From Patescibacteria group bacterium (lineage in GTDB: Bacteria > Patescibacteriota > Minisyncoccia > UBA9983), in assembly GCA_018901555.1 (NCBI GenBank), contig JAHIER010000018.1, positions 1 to 19,216 of the forward strand: a stretch of 19,216 bases of DNA. The letters are read 5' to 3'. This document shows, piece by piece, positions 1 to 7,124 of the stretch (positions within the stretch are counted from its first letter, which is position 1; each line of letters opens with the position of its first letter). The position numbers and the translations under genes were made by a program. The notes under the pieces are model-generated. The model saw nothing but the letters and a program-made list of their open reading frames with translations, ran no database searches and had not been told where the DNA came from.

Positions 1-79
1 CAATATCAATTTTCTGGGGCTTATTCCCCTTTCCGTCAAAAACTGTTCCATTTTTAATTATAATGTCGTAACTGGCCAT
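1..79 (-). CDS. N-acyl-D-amino-acid deacylase (D-aminoacylase) family amidohydrolase, N-terminal fragment
   Basis: Only the first 26 codons are in the window; the gene continues past the left edge. From the ATG at 79 the reading is MASYDIIIKNGTVFDGKGNK followed by PQKIDI. This is the opening beta-strand signature of the D-aminoacylase/dihydroorotase-like amidohydrolases (xYDxxIxNGxVxDGxGxxxxxxDI). Family members hydrolyse N-acyl-D-amino acids or related amides using a metal centre. The gene follows mraY by 22 nt on the same strand, next to a D-Ala-D-Ala carboxypeptidase, so a role in handling D-amino-acid-containing wall fragments is a reasonable inference. The metal ligands lie outside the window, so the subfamily cannot be settled; a dihydroorotase-like or other amidohydrolase is possible. 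Confidence 0.6.
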   Translation of the reverse strand, partial: MASYDIIIKNGTVFDGKGNKPQKIDI

Positions 80-92
80 AGAAGATAATATT

Positions 93-101
93 ATTATATC
101 A
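93..101 (-). promoter_or_regulatory. Extended -10 promoter element before the deacylase gene
   Basis: On the minus strand the short gap after mraY holds TGATATAAT, a perfect extended -10 (TGn-TATAAT). No good -35 is seen at the right distance. Only 13 nt separate it from the ATG, so a transcript from here would have a leader of about 6-8 nt and no ribosome binding site. Confidence 0.4.
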
Positions 102-1157
102 TCACTTACCCACTAAAGTAATAACCATGCCGATGATGGCCAAGATGATGCTGATGACCCAGAAACGCATGGTGACTTTATATGACGGCCAGCCGAGCGC
201 TTCAAAATGATGATGAATAGGCGCCACTTTAAAAACTTTCCTGTGAAAATATTTTTTTGAAATTAATTGAATAATCACTGAACCTGAAGCAGCCAATAAA
301 GGAAAAGCAATAATAATTAAAGAAACAGCGGATTTGGTTAAAAAAGCAACTACAGTTAAGGCGGTGGTTAATCCTAAAATTCCTGTCTCGCCCATATAAA
401 ACCGGGCTGGCGGAATATTAAACCAAAGGAAAGCCAATGTGCCGCCGGCAATCACTCCGCAAAAAGCAGCCAAGTCAATTTGATTTTGGAAAAAAGCAAT
501 ACCGCCAAAAGCGGCAAACATAACGGCAAAAATTCCTCCGGAAAGTCCGTCAATTCCATCAATCACTCCGCCGGAAAACATAGCCAGCATTGTTAAAACA
601 AAAATAGGAATAAAAAACAGACCAAGATTAATTTCCCCCAAAAACGGAATAATTAAAGAACTGACTTCCAATTTAGTATAAAACCACCAAGCGCCAATAA
701 GGCCGATTATAATGACCATAATAATTCTTTTTGTCAGACTAATTCCACCAGCAATATAACTTCCTTTTCCGCGTATCTGCATAATGTCATCTGTTAAACC
801 AATTAAAGAAGCGACTATCAAAGTAAAAAGTGGCAACCAAGTCTGGCCACGGCTTAAAAAATTAAGCTTATGAGTAAAATCTGAAGGTAAAATTTCCGCT
901 AAAATAAAAAACATTAAAATCATTATTAGAGCAACTGACCAAATTAAAATCCCGCCCATTCTAGGAGTGCCCACTTCTTTATCCTTATGCATTTGATTAA
1001 AAATCGGAGTTTCCCCGCCACCCAAAGCTTCATTGCGAGCTTTTTTCTTCCACATCTGATATTTATAAAGATAATGAGTAAGAATCGGCGTTAAAAAAAT
1101 CGCCAGAAAAAAAGCGAATGAAGATAAGCCGAAAACTTTTAAAACATTTAATCCCAT
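102..1157 (-). CDS. mraY: Phospho-N-acetylmuramoyl-pentapeptide transferase (MraY)
   Basis: MraY transfers phospho-MurNAc-pentapeptide from UDP to undecaprenyl phosphate at the inner face of the membrane, making lipid I. The 351 residues are the usual family length, with about ten hydrophobic segments. Visible signatures are HKDKEVGTPRMGG (57-69), the tandem Asp pair in GLTDDI (D123, D124), GVIDGIDGLSGG (197-208, where most MraY have NxxNLTDGLDGL), FLWFN (253-257 region) and PIHHHFE (313-319). The Mg-binding Asp of the usual MGD(x)GS motif is replaced by Glu (MGETG, E257). The stop is TGA. The start is 4 nt after the stop of the carboxypeptidase gene, so the two are probably co-transcribed. 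In most bacteria mraY lies between murF and murD in the dcw cluster, so its place here is a rearrangement. Confidence 0.95.
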   Translation of the reverse strand: MGLNVLKVFGLSSFAFFLAIFLTPILTHYLYKYQMWKKKARNEALGGGETPIFNQMHKDKEVGTPRMGGILIWSVALIMILMFFILAEILPSDFTHKLNFLSRGQTWLPLFTLIVASLIGLTDDIMQIRGKGSYIAGGISLTKRIIMVIIIGLIGAWWFYTKLEVSSLIIPFLGEINLGLFFIPIFVLTMLAMFSGGVIDGIDGLSGGIFAVMFAAFGGIAFFQNQIDLAAFCGVIAGGTLAFLWFNIPPARFYMGETGILGLTTALTVVAFLTKSAVSLIIIAFPLLAASGSVIIQLISKKYFHRKVFKVAPIHHHFEALGWPSYKVTMRFWVISIILAIIGMVITLVGK

Positions 1158-1161
1158 AATA

Positions 1162-2043
1162 TTAGTATACAGTATCTATTAAAAATTTTACACTCTCATT
1201 ATATAAATTTTTTACATCTTCAAAACGGCCTTCTTCTGTTGAACCCAGCACCACAATAATAATAGGATATTGAAGACCAATATCAAAAACAACTGCCAAA
1301 TTTCCTCCAGCCAAATCACTAAAACCTGTTTTGCTTGCTACCACGCCAGGAATTTCTCCAATCAATTTATCAGTATTTTTAAATTTTCTATTATTAATTT
1401 CAATTTCTTCATAACTAGTTGCCTCTAATAACAATGGGAAATTTTTTATAAGATAGTTCATCAACATGGCAATATCTTTGGCAGAACCATAACTGCCGGC
1501 AATCTGTCCGTTTGAATCCAAGCCCGTAGGATTTAAAAAATAAGTTTGTACTAAATTTAATCGAGATGATTTTTCATTCATTAAAGAAATAAAATTATCA
1601 TTGCTTAAGGCAATGGCTGTTGCCGCATCATTGGAAGAAGATATCAGCATAGCGTCAATGAGCTTATCGATCCTCCATTTTTCACCAACCAAAAATCCAT
1701 TATCACCAACTTCTTTGATTGCTTCATTATTAATATCAATAAGCATCCATTCCGGAATATTTTCCTTAGCCACAACAGCAGTCATTAATTTAGTCAAACT
1801 AGCCAAAGGCAATTGAGCATCAGCATTAAATTCAAAAAGAGGTTTATCTTGAATAACATCAAAAACATAGGCTGATTTAGCCTCTAATTTTAAATTCTCA
1901 AAAGCCGGAGTTTTTACCTCTTCAGTTAAAAGCTCTGTTTCATTTTTTTCTTCCTTATTTTCAGAATTAAAAAAATTTAGGAATAAAAAAAGCGCGCTAA
2001 ACAGAACTATTGCTAATATTATTTTCCTCTTTGCTATTGTCAT
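1162..2043 (-). CDS. D-alanyl-D-alanine carboxypeptidase (peptidase family S11, PBP5-like)
   Basis: This enzyme removes the terminal D-Ala from peptidoglycan pentapeptides outside the membrane. The three penicillin-binding motifs are all present: SLTK (S82-K85), S136-S-N138 and K238-T-G240. A positive N-terminus followed by a hydrophobic stretch (about residues 8-25) is an uncleaved anchor or signal peptide. A low-complexity charged linker (about 27-45) leads to the catalytic domain. At 293 residues it is shorter than E. coli PBP5 and appears to lack the C-terminal beta-domain and amphipathic tail, so the N-terminal anchor probably holds it. The start overlaps the end of scpB by 47 nt; it is chosen because it keeps the membrane anchor. 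No Shine-Dalgarno is seen. Assignment to a particular dac paralogue is not possible. Confidence 0.9.
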   Translation of the reverse strand: MTIAKRKIILAIVLFSALFLFLNFFNSENKEEKNETELLTEEVKTPAFENLKLEAKSAYVFDVIQDKPLFEFNADAQLPLASLTKLMTAVVAKENIPEWMLIDINNEAIKEVGDNGFLVGEKWRIDKLIDAMLISSSNDAATAIALSNDNFISLMNEKSSRLNLVQTYFLNPTGLDSNGQIAGSYGSAKDIAMLMNYLIKNFPLLLEATSYEEIEINNRKFKNTDKLIGEIPGVVASKTGFSDLAGGNLAVVFDIGLQYPIIIVVLGSTEEGRFEDVKNLYNESVKFLIDTVY

Positions 2044-2569
2044 TTTCTTTTATAAAATCTTCGATTTTTTTGTTAAATTCTCCGAATTCCGGCAAATCAT
2101 TAATTTTTTTGATTCCCAGATATTCCAAAAGTTGAAACGATAGTTTATAAATAAAACTTCTGCTATCACGCGGATTAGGAATTCTTTCTATTAATCCCCT
2201 GACTAAAAGATTTCTTAAAATAAAAGTTGAATTAACTCCGCGGATATAATCAATCTCAGCCCGGCTGATCGGGCCACGATAAGCAACAATAGAAATAACT
2301 TCCAAAGAAGCCTTAGTTAATTCAGGATTAAATTCTTCTTTAACTAAAATTTTCGCAAATTCTGAAGATTTTGAAGAAGTTGCAAGCATATAACTATCTT
2401 CTTTTTGAACTAAAACGATTCCGCGATCAACAAGTTTTTTATCCAATTCTCCTGTGGCAATTTTTACATCACTTTCTTTTACTGCCAATATTTTTGCCAA
2501 TTCTTTAATAGTCATTGGCTCTCCTTTTAAAAAGAGGAGCGCTTCTATGTGTGAATCAATATTATTCAT
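1997..2569 (-). CDS. scpB: Segregation and condensation protein B (ScpB)
   Basis: ScpB is the dimeric winged-helix partner of ScpA in the SMC-ScpAB condensin complex that organises and segregates the chromosome. The sequence shows two winged-helix units. The hallmark stretch runs from LTKASLEVISIVAYRGPISR into AEIDYIRGVNS (about 104-134), close to the family consensus LSxAALExLAIIAYxQPITRxEIxxIRGVxS. A charged C-terminal tail rich in Glu, Lys and Asn follows (about 165-190). Length (190) is normal. The ATG overlaps the end of scpA by 8 nt, a classic translational-coupling arrangement, and the 3' end overlaps the carboxypeptidase gene by 47 nt. Confidence 0.95.
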   Translation of the reverse strand: MNNIDSHIEALLFLKGEPMTIKELAKILAVKESDVKIATGELDKKLVDRGIVLVQKEDSYMLATSSKSSEFAKILVKEEFNPELTKASLEVISIVAYRGPISRAEIDYIRGVNSTFILRNLLVRGLIERIPNPRDSRSFIYKLSFQLLEYLGIKKINDLPEFGEFNKKIEDFIKENDNSKEENNISNSSV

Positions 2570-3293
2570 GATTATTTATTACTGAACAAATATTTATATT
2601 ATCAAATAATTCTGTTTGTTTTACCATTATAATACCTTGTTTAACTAATTCCAACATTGCTAGAAAACTTATTATGACTTCAATTTTTAATTCTTCCTGA
2701 TCGATTTTATTTTCTGAAACAACGAATTCTGAAAAAGAAATTTCTAGAGAATTTTGAATTCGTCCGGTTAGTTCTAAAATTTTATCTTCTAAACTGATTA
2801 CTTTTCTGACTTCTTTTTCCGGCAAATATTCTTTAATAGGCAATTTTTCTGTAATTTCCCTTAAAACAGAAACCATTTTGTCTACATCAAGCCCTTCTGG
2901 TTCGATAAAGCCAACTTCTATGCCGCGAAAGCCTTCTCTGCTAAAAATTGGATTATTCCCAAAAATATTTTTTACATGGATAGAGAGTTCGCGTATTCTT
3001 CTATAAATTTTCAATCTCTCCTCAAGTTCTTCAATACTCTTTTCTTCTTCTTCTGTTAATAACAAGGACGGCATTAAAGATCGTGATTTTATCAGTATCA
3101 AGGTTGAAGCCACGGAAATAAAAACGATTACTTCTTCCATGGGAAAATTTTCCAGTTTACTCAAATATTCTACATATTGATCAGTGATATTTGCCAAAGA
3201 AACATCATTGATAGAAAATTTGCGTTTCTCAATTAATTCCAGGAGTAAATCTAATGGTCCTTCAAATTGTCCAGTTTTTATTGCATACGCCAT
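2562..3293 (-). CDS. scpA: Segregation and condensation protein A (ScpA, kleisin)
   Basis: ScpA is the kleisin subunit that bridges the SMC heads. The N-terminal FEGPLDLLLELIEKRKFSI (about 9-27) is the diagnostic kleisin motif. The stretch from ITDQYVEYL through the region around 55-75 (including LILIKSRSLMP) matches the SMC-neck-binding helices. The C-terminus, about residues 188-235, forms the winged helix. Length (243) is typical. It is the first gene of a unit with scpB, the carboxypeptidase and mraY. An extended -10 sits only 11 nt before the ATG and no Shine-Dalgarno is present, so the mRNA is probably almost leaderless. Confidence 0.95.
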   Translation of the reverse strand: MAYAIKTGQFEGPLDLLLELIEKRKFSINDVSLANITDQYVEYLSKLENFPMEEVIVFISVASTLILIKSRSLMPSLLLTEEEEKSIEELEERLKIYRRIRELSIHVKNIFGNNPIFSREGFRGIEVGFIEPEGLDVDKMVSVLREITEKLPIKEYLPEKEVRKVISLEDKILELTGRIQNSLEISFSEFVVSENKIDQEELKIEVIISFLAMLELVKQGIIMVKQTELFDNINICSVINNHE

Positions 3294-3304
3294 AACACCA
3301 TTAA

Positions 3305-3331
3305 ATTATAACACATTTTCAGAATTTTCAA
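3305..3331 (-). promoter_or_regulatory. Promoter of the scpA-scpB-carboxypeptidase-mraY unit
   Basis: Between the aspS terminator and scpA the minus strand reads TTGAAA, 15 nt, then TATAAT, with TG one base before it (TGTTATAAT, an extended -10). The predicted start of transcription is near 3297-3299, only 4-6 nt before the ATG at 3293. Confidence 0.6.
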
Positions 3332-3333
3332 AC

Positions 3334-3355
3334 AAAAAAGCCCTTTAAAGGGCTT
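3334..3355 (-). terminator. Rho-independent terminator after aspS
   Basis: A perfect 18-nt palindrome, AAGCCCTTTAAAGGGCTT (3338-3355), is followed on the minus strand by a run of six T. It lies downstream of aspS and upstream of the scpA promoter, separating the two units. Confidence 0.85.
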
Positions 3356-3365
3356 AAATTTTCAA

Positions 3366-3388
3366 TGACCCAAACCTTGTTTAGGTCA
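3366..3388 (-). other. Second hairpin directly after the aspS stop
   Basis: On the minus strand TGACCTAAAC, loop AAG, GTTTGGGTCA pair over 10 bp with one G-T wobble. It starts 4 nt after the stop codon and precedes the terminator hairpin. It has no T-tract of its own, so it may protect the 3' end or be a palindromic repeat. Confidence 0.55.
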
Positions 3389-3392
3389 AGAA

Positions 3393-4802
3393 TTATTTTT
3401 TCTTTTTGATTTCTAAGCCAAGTTCTTTGAGCTGTTCTTTGGAAATTTCCGAGGGGGCGGACATCATTAAATCGCGCGCATCGCCGGTTTTGGGAAAAGC
3501 AATGACCTCGCGAATATTCGGTTCATTTTGGAGAATAGCGATAAACCTGTCTATGCCAAAAGCGATTCCGCCATGAGGCGGCGCTCCATATTCAAAAGCT
3601 TCAAGCATATGATTAAAATTTTCTTTTATGTTTTTATCTGAAAGCCCGATTATTTCCAAAGTTGATTTTAATAATTTTGATTGATGATTTCTTATACTTC
3701 CTCCTCCAATTTCAAAACCATTCAAAATTAAATCATATTGTTCAGCAATTATTTTATCTATATCTTTTTTATTTAATAATTTTTGCTGATCTTCCTTGCG
3801 CGATGCAGAAAAAGGATTATGAGTAAATGTCCATTCTCCCTTGTCTGTTTTTTTAAACATCGGGAAATCAATTATCCAGCAAAAAGCTAACATATCTGAA
3901 TCATTTTTGTTATCTCTTAAATCAGGCCTATCTGTATCATATTTTTCCATGGCTTCTTTATAAGACAGTCTTGGGAACGGCATCGCTTGAATTTTTTTAC
4001 TTGGCATTATTTTTTTAACAAGATCAATAATTAATTGTTCATTTAATTTCAAAATGTCTTCTTTTTCAACAAAAGACATCTCAAGATCAAGTTGAGTAAA
4101 TTCTGGCTGACGATCGCCACGAGTATCTTCATCTCTAAGACATTTAGCGATTTGAAAATATTTTTCTATACCTGAAGCCATTAATAATTGCTTGTATTGT
4201 TGAGGAGCTTGAGGCAAAGCGTAAAATTTCCCTGGCTGAAGACGCGACGGCACCACAAAATCCCGCGCTCCTTCAGGCGTGGATTTAGTTAAAAGCGGAG
4301 TTTCCACCTCAATAAAATTTTGGCTGGAAAGATAGTCGCGTATAAACTTTATGGCTTCATGGCGAACTCTCAAATTTTTCTGCAATCTTTCCCTGCGCAA
4401 ATCAAGATAACGATACTTGAGACGAATCTCTTCATCCACATCATAGCCATCCGTTTCAATTTCAAAAGGCGGAGTTTTTGCAGAATTTAAAATATTAATT
4501 TTTTCAACTTCAATTTCAATTTCTCCCAACAAAAGATCCAGATTTATCATTTTTTCTGGCCTTTTATTAACCTTACCTTCAATCTCTATCACCCATTCCG
4601 GCCTTATGGTTTCTACTGTTTTATGGATTTCTTTTTTGTCAGGAGTAACAACCATCTGTACTTTAGCAGAAGCATCTCTTAAATCAACAAAAATAAGCTT
4701 TCCGTGGTCGCGCCGGACATCAACCCAGCCGGCTAATTTTACCGTCTCCCCTATTTTATTTTTCGCATCTTTTATTGAAATTCTTTCCATTTTATTTTGC
4801 AT
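3393..4802 (-). CDS. aspS: Aspartyl-tRNA synthetase, bacterial type, lacking the GAD domain
   Basis: It charges tRNA with aspartate. The N-terminal OB fold contains LAGWVDVRRDHGKLIFVDLRD-like sequence (about 23-43). Class II motif 1 lies near 165-180, motif 2 is FQIAKCLRDEDTRGDRQPEF (216-235), and motif 3 is GGIAFGIDRF (411-420). QAPQQYKQLLM (198-208) is characteristic of the bacterial subtype. The usual GAD insertion of roughly 100 or more residues between DRPDLR (291-296) and WIIDFPMF (309-316) is missing: 469 residues against about 590 in E. coli. The His in RRDHG (H33) matches the residue seen in non-discriminating AspRS, so this enzyme may also make Asp-tRNA(Asn). The ATG at 4802 overlaps murG by 11 nt; an ATG at 4790 (MERISI...), one base after the murG stop, gives a family-like N-terminus and is at least as likely. 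Confidence 0.95.
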   Translation of the reverse strand: MQNKMERISIKDAKNKIGETVKLAGWVDVRRDHGKLIFVDLRDASAKVQMVVTPDKKEIHKTVETIRPEWVIEIEGKVNKRPEKMINLDLLLGEIEIEVEKINILNSAKTPPFEIETDGYDVDEEIRLKYRYLDLRRERLQKNLRVRHEAIKFIRDYLSSQNFIEVETPLLTKSTPEGARDFVVPSRLQPGKFYALPQAPQQYKQLLMASGIEKYFQIAKCLRDEDTRGDRQPEFTQLDLEMSFVEKEDILKLNEQLIIDLVKKIMPSKKIQAMPFPRLSYKEAMEKYDTDRPDLRDNKNDSDMLAFCWIIDFPMFKKTDKGEWTFTHNPFSASRKEDQQKLLNKKDIDKIIAEQYDLILNGFEIGGGSIRNHQSKLLKSTLEIIGLSDKNIKENFNHMLEAFEYGAPPHGGIAFGIDRFIAILQNEPNIREVIAFPKTGDARDLMMSAPSEISKEQLKELGLEIKKKK

Positions 4803-5922
4803 GTTCTAAAACAAGATTAATAATTTCTTTTGCTATTTTTTGAGCTGCTTCCGGCTTAGCAAAAGACTTGGCTGACTCAGACATTGATTTTAATTCTTTT
4901 TTATTATTTATCAAACGATCTATTTCTGAAAATAAAATATGCGGTTTAAGATTCATTTCTTCAATAACTTCACTGGCTCCAATTTTAGAATAAAGATAAG
5001 CGTTTTCTTTTTGGTGATCCTGAGCCGCGCGAGGCAATGGAATTAAAATACTTGGAACGCTCGAAGCGGCAATTTCAAAAATTGCTCCGGAGCTGGCCCG
5101 AGAAACAACCAGATCAGCCGAACCATAAGCCATTCTCAAGGAAACTTCATTAAGAAAGCCGAAATAATGATAACGGGATTTATAGTTTGATTTTTCTAAA
5201 ACAATAGAAGAACGGTACTCCACATCTTTTAAATTCTTTTTTCCGCACTGATGAACAACTTGGTATTTCTCCAGCATTTCCGGCAAAATATCAAGCAATG
5301 TATCATTAATTTTTTTGGCGCCCTGAGAACCGCCTATGAAAAAAATTACAGGCAAATCTTCTTCAAGTTTTAAAAATTCTTTGGCGCCTTCTTTTGCAGA
5401 CAAGAAAAAACTTTTTCTTGCCGGATTGCCGGTTAACGCAACTTTTTTCTCCGGAAAATATTTTGTTGTTTCAGTAAAAGAAATAGCAACTCTTTTGGCA
5501 AATTTTCCGGCCCAAGCATTAACCCTGCCCGGAACAGAATCTGATTCATGGATAATCAATGGGATACCGAGAATTCTAGCGGCTAAAACTGTTGGGAAAC
5601 TGGCATAACCGCCCTTGCTAAAAATTACATCAGGAAAATTAATATAAACTGTCCAAAGCGCCTTAATCACGCCGAAAGGAATTTTAACAGCATCAATAAT
5701 ATTTAAAAGAGAAAAATATCTTCTTAATTTTCCTGCTGATATTTTTTTAAATTTAATGCCCTCTCTTAAAAGAGTGGCTGAATCATACGGAGCATCAGAA
5801 GCAAAAATCATTTCAGCTTTTACAATTTTCTTTTCTTGAACAAGTTTATTCAAGGCATCAGCCACGGCAATAATAGGATAAAAATGGCCCCCAGTCCCCC
5901 CGCCTGTAAACATTATTTTCAT
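4792..5922 (-). CDS. murG: UDP-N-acetylglucosamine--lipid I GlcNAc transferase (MurG)
   Basis: MurG adds GlcNAc to lipid I on the cytoplasmic face, giving lipid II. It is a GT-B fold glycosyltransferase. Visible motifs are the N-terminal glycine loop GGGTGGH (7-13), KGGYASFP (103-110), HESDSVPGRVN (125-135, where most MurG have HEQNxxPG), the second loop GGSQGAKKIND (197-207) and the donor-binding region RASSGAIFEIAA (275-286) through PLPRAAQDHQ (296-305). Length (376) is normal. A second in-frame ATG lies three codons downstream (M4, 5913), immediately before FTGGGTGG, and could be the true start. It is separated from ftsW by a terminator-like hairpin and has its own extended -10, so it heads a unit with aspS. 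Confidence 0.95.
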   Translation of the reverse strand: MKIMFTGGGTGGHFYPIIAVADALNKLVQEKKIVKAEMIFASDAPYDSATLLREGIKFKKISAGKLRRYFSLLNIIDAVKIPFGVIKALWTVYINFPDVIFSKGGYASFPTVLAARILGIPLIIHESDSVPGRVNAWAGKFAKRVAISFTETTKYFPEKKVALTGNPARKSFFLSAKEGAKEFLKLEEDLPVIFFIGGSQGAKKINDTLLDILPEMLEKYQVVHQCGKKNLKDVEYRSSIVLEKSNYKSRYHYFGFLNEVSLRMAYGSADLVVSRASSGAIFEIAASSVPSILIPLPRAAQDHQKENAYLYSKIGASEVIEEMNLKPHILFSEIDRLINNKKELKSMSESAKSFAKPEAAQKIAKEIINLVLEHAK

Positions 5923-5928
5923 AATTAA

Positions 5929-5937
5929 ATAATAGCA
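5929..5937 (-). promoter_or_regulatory. Extended -10 promoter element before murG
   Basis: The minus strand reads TGCTATTAT ending 6 nt before the ATG at 5922. The same nonamer is the -10 of the strong plus-strand promoter at 15580-15608. Transcription would begin at or very near the start codon, giving a leaderless mRNA; if M4 is the real start the leader is about 9 nt. No convincing -35 is present. Confidence 0.45.
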
Positions 5938-5980
5938 AAATTTTAGAAAATAAAAAAGCGCTTATAATGGCTATTTTGCA

Positions 5981-5997
5981 CCAAGGGTCACCCTTGG
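5981..5997. repeat. Palindromic hairpin CCAAGGGTGACCCTTGG between ftsW and murG
   Basis: A perfect palindrome with seven-base arms around a three-base loop lies immediately downstream of the ftsW terminator. It is more GC-rich than its surroundings. There is no T-tract, so it does not look like a terminator; it may be a dispersed palindromic repeat. Confidence 0.5.
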
Positions 5998-6033
5998 AAA
6001 AGAAAATGTCGGAAACTTAGTTTCCGACATTTT
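5998..6033 (-). terminator. Terminator-like long hairpin at the end of ftsW
   Basis: Arms of 14 nt (6003-6016 and 6020-6033) pair perfectly around a 3-nt loop. On the minus strand the hairpin is followed by TTTTCTTTT. It overlaps the last two bases of the ftsW stop codon. It can also fold for plus-strand transcripts, but no plus-strand gene reaches it. Confidence 0.7.
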
Positions 6034-7120
6034 ATCCATTTCTGGAAATGTTAAATAAAATTCCCACGCTGGCTAAAGCTATTGCCAAAGAAGACCCTCC
6101 TTGGCTGATAAAAGTCAGAGTTATGCCAGTCATAGGAATAATGCCTATTATTGAACCAATATTAATAAATGACTGGACTATTATGCTGATAATAATTCCT
6201 GATCCTAATAATCTGGCAAAAGAATTCGAAGAATTCATTGCAATTTTTAATCCCCGATACAGGAAAAACAAAAGCAGGCCGATTAAAAAAAGTCCTCCCA
6301 AAAAACCAAACTCTTCAGCAAAAACAGCAAAAATAGAATCTCCTATTGGTTCAGGCAAAAAATGAAATTTTTGAATACTCATTCCAAAACCCCGGCCGAA
6401 GATTCCGCCCGAACCAACAGCAATCAAAGACTGTTTTAATTGATAGCCAACGCCCTGCGGATCAAAGCCCGGGTTTAAAAAAACCATAATTCTGGACATT
6501 GCGTGAGGCTTTATTAAAACAAGAACATAAAGCAAGGCTAACCCAAGAAAAAACATTAATGCCACTTGGCTGTATTTTCCTCCGCCAATAAAAAACATAC
6601 AGGCTCCGGTTATGGCGATAACGCCTAAAGTGCCAATATCAGGTTCAGCAATCAAAACCAGGCCGACAAAAGCAGTAATTACGAGAAATGGCAAAAACCC
6701 AAATTTAAAAGATTTTATATCGTCTTTGCGCGAGGCAATCCAGGAAGCCATATAAACAATAAAAGCGATTTTTAAAAGTTCTGAAGGTTGAAAATTAACA
6801 AAACCTAAATTAATCCATCTTTTAGCGCCACTATGACCAAAACCAATATGCGGTTCAAAAACTAACAATGTCAGCAAGAAAGAAAAAATAAAAAATGGCA
6901 GAGCAAATTTTTGCCATTTTTTATAATTAATTTTGCTGGTTATCAAAAAAATAACAAAACCCAATAAACCAAAAAATATCTGCTTAAAAATAATACTAGA
7001 AAAATCAGCTCCGTCCCGACTCAATAACCCCATAGAAGCAGAAAAAAGAATAAAAAAACCAGCCAGCACTGTTAGACAAACGATCCAGAAAAAAAATTTG
7101 TCATAATTTTTGTTTTTCAT
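6032..7120 (-). CDS. ftsW: SEDS peptidoglycan polymerase FtsW
   Basis: FtsW is the septal SEDS glycosyltransferase that polymerises lipid II together with FtsI. The 362 residues hold about ten membrane segments. Family motifs are GAKRWINLGFVNFQPSELLK (98-117), AEPDIGT (158-164), QGVGYQLKQSLIAVGSGG (222-239) with GRGFG (242-246), LPEPIGDSIFAVFAEEFGF (255-273; D261 is the likely catalytic Asp) and GIIPMTGITLTFISQGGSSL (326-345). SEDS family membership is certain. FtsW rather than RodA is chosen because it follows ftsI by 4 nt in the dcw operon. The gene ends in a long hairpin and murG follows with its own promoter signal. Confidence 0.92.
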   Translation of the reverse strand: MKNKNYDKFFFWIVCLTVLAGFFILFSASMGLLSRDGADFSSIIFKQIFFGLLGFVIFLITSKINYKKWQKFALPFFIFSFLLTLLVFEPHIGFGHSGAKRWINLGFVNFQPSELLKIAFIVYMASWIASRKDDIKSFKFGFLPFLVITAFVGLVLIAEPDIGTLGVIAITGACMFFIGGGKYSQVALMFFLGLALLYVLVLIKPHAMSRIMVFLNPGFDPQGVGYQLKQSLIAVGSGGIFGRGFGMSIQKFHFLPEPIGDSIFAVFAEEFGFLGGLFLIGLLLFFLYRGLKIAMNSSNSFARLLGSGIIISIIVQSFINIGSIIGIIPMTGITLTFISQGGSSLAIALASVGILFNISRNG

Positions 7121-7124
7121 AATT

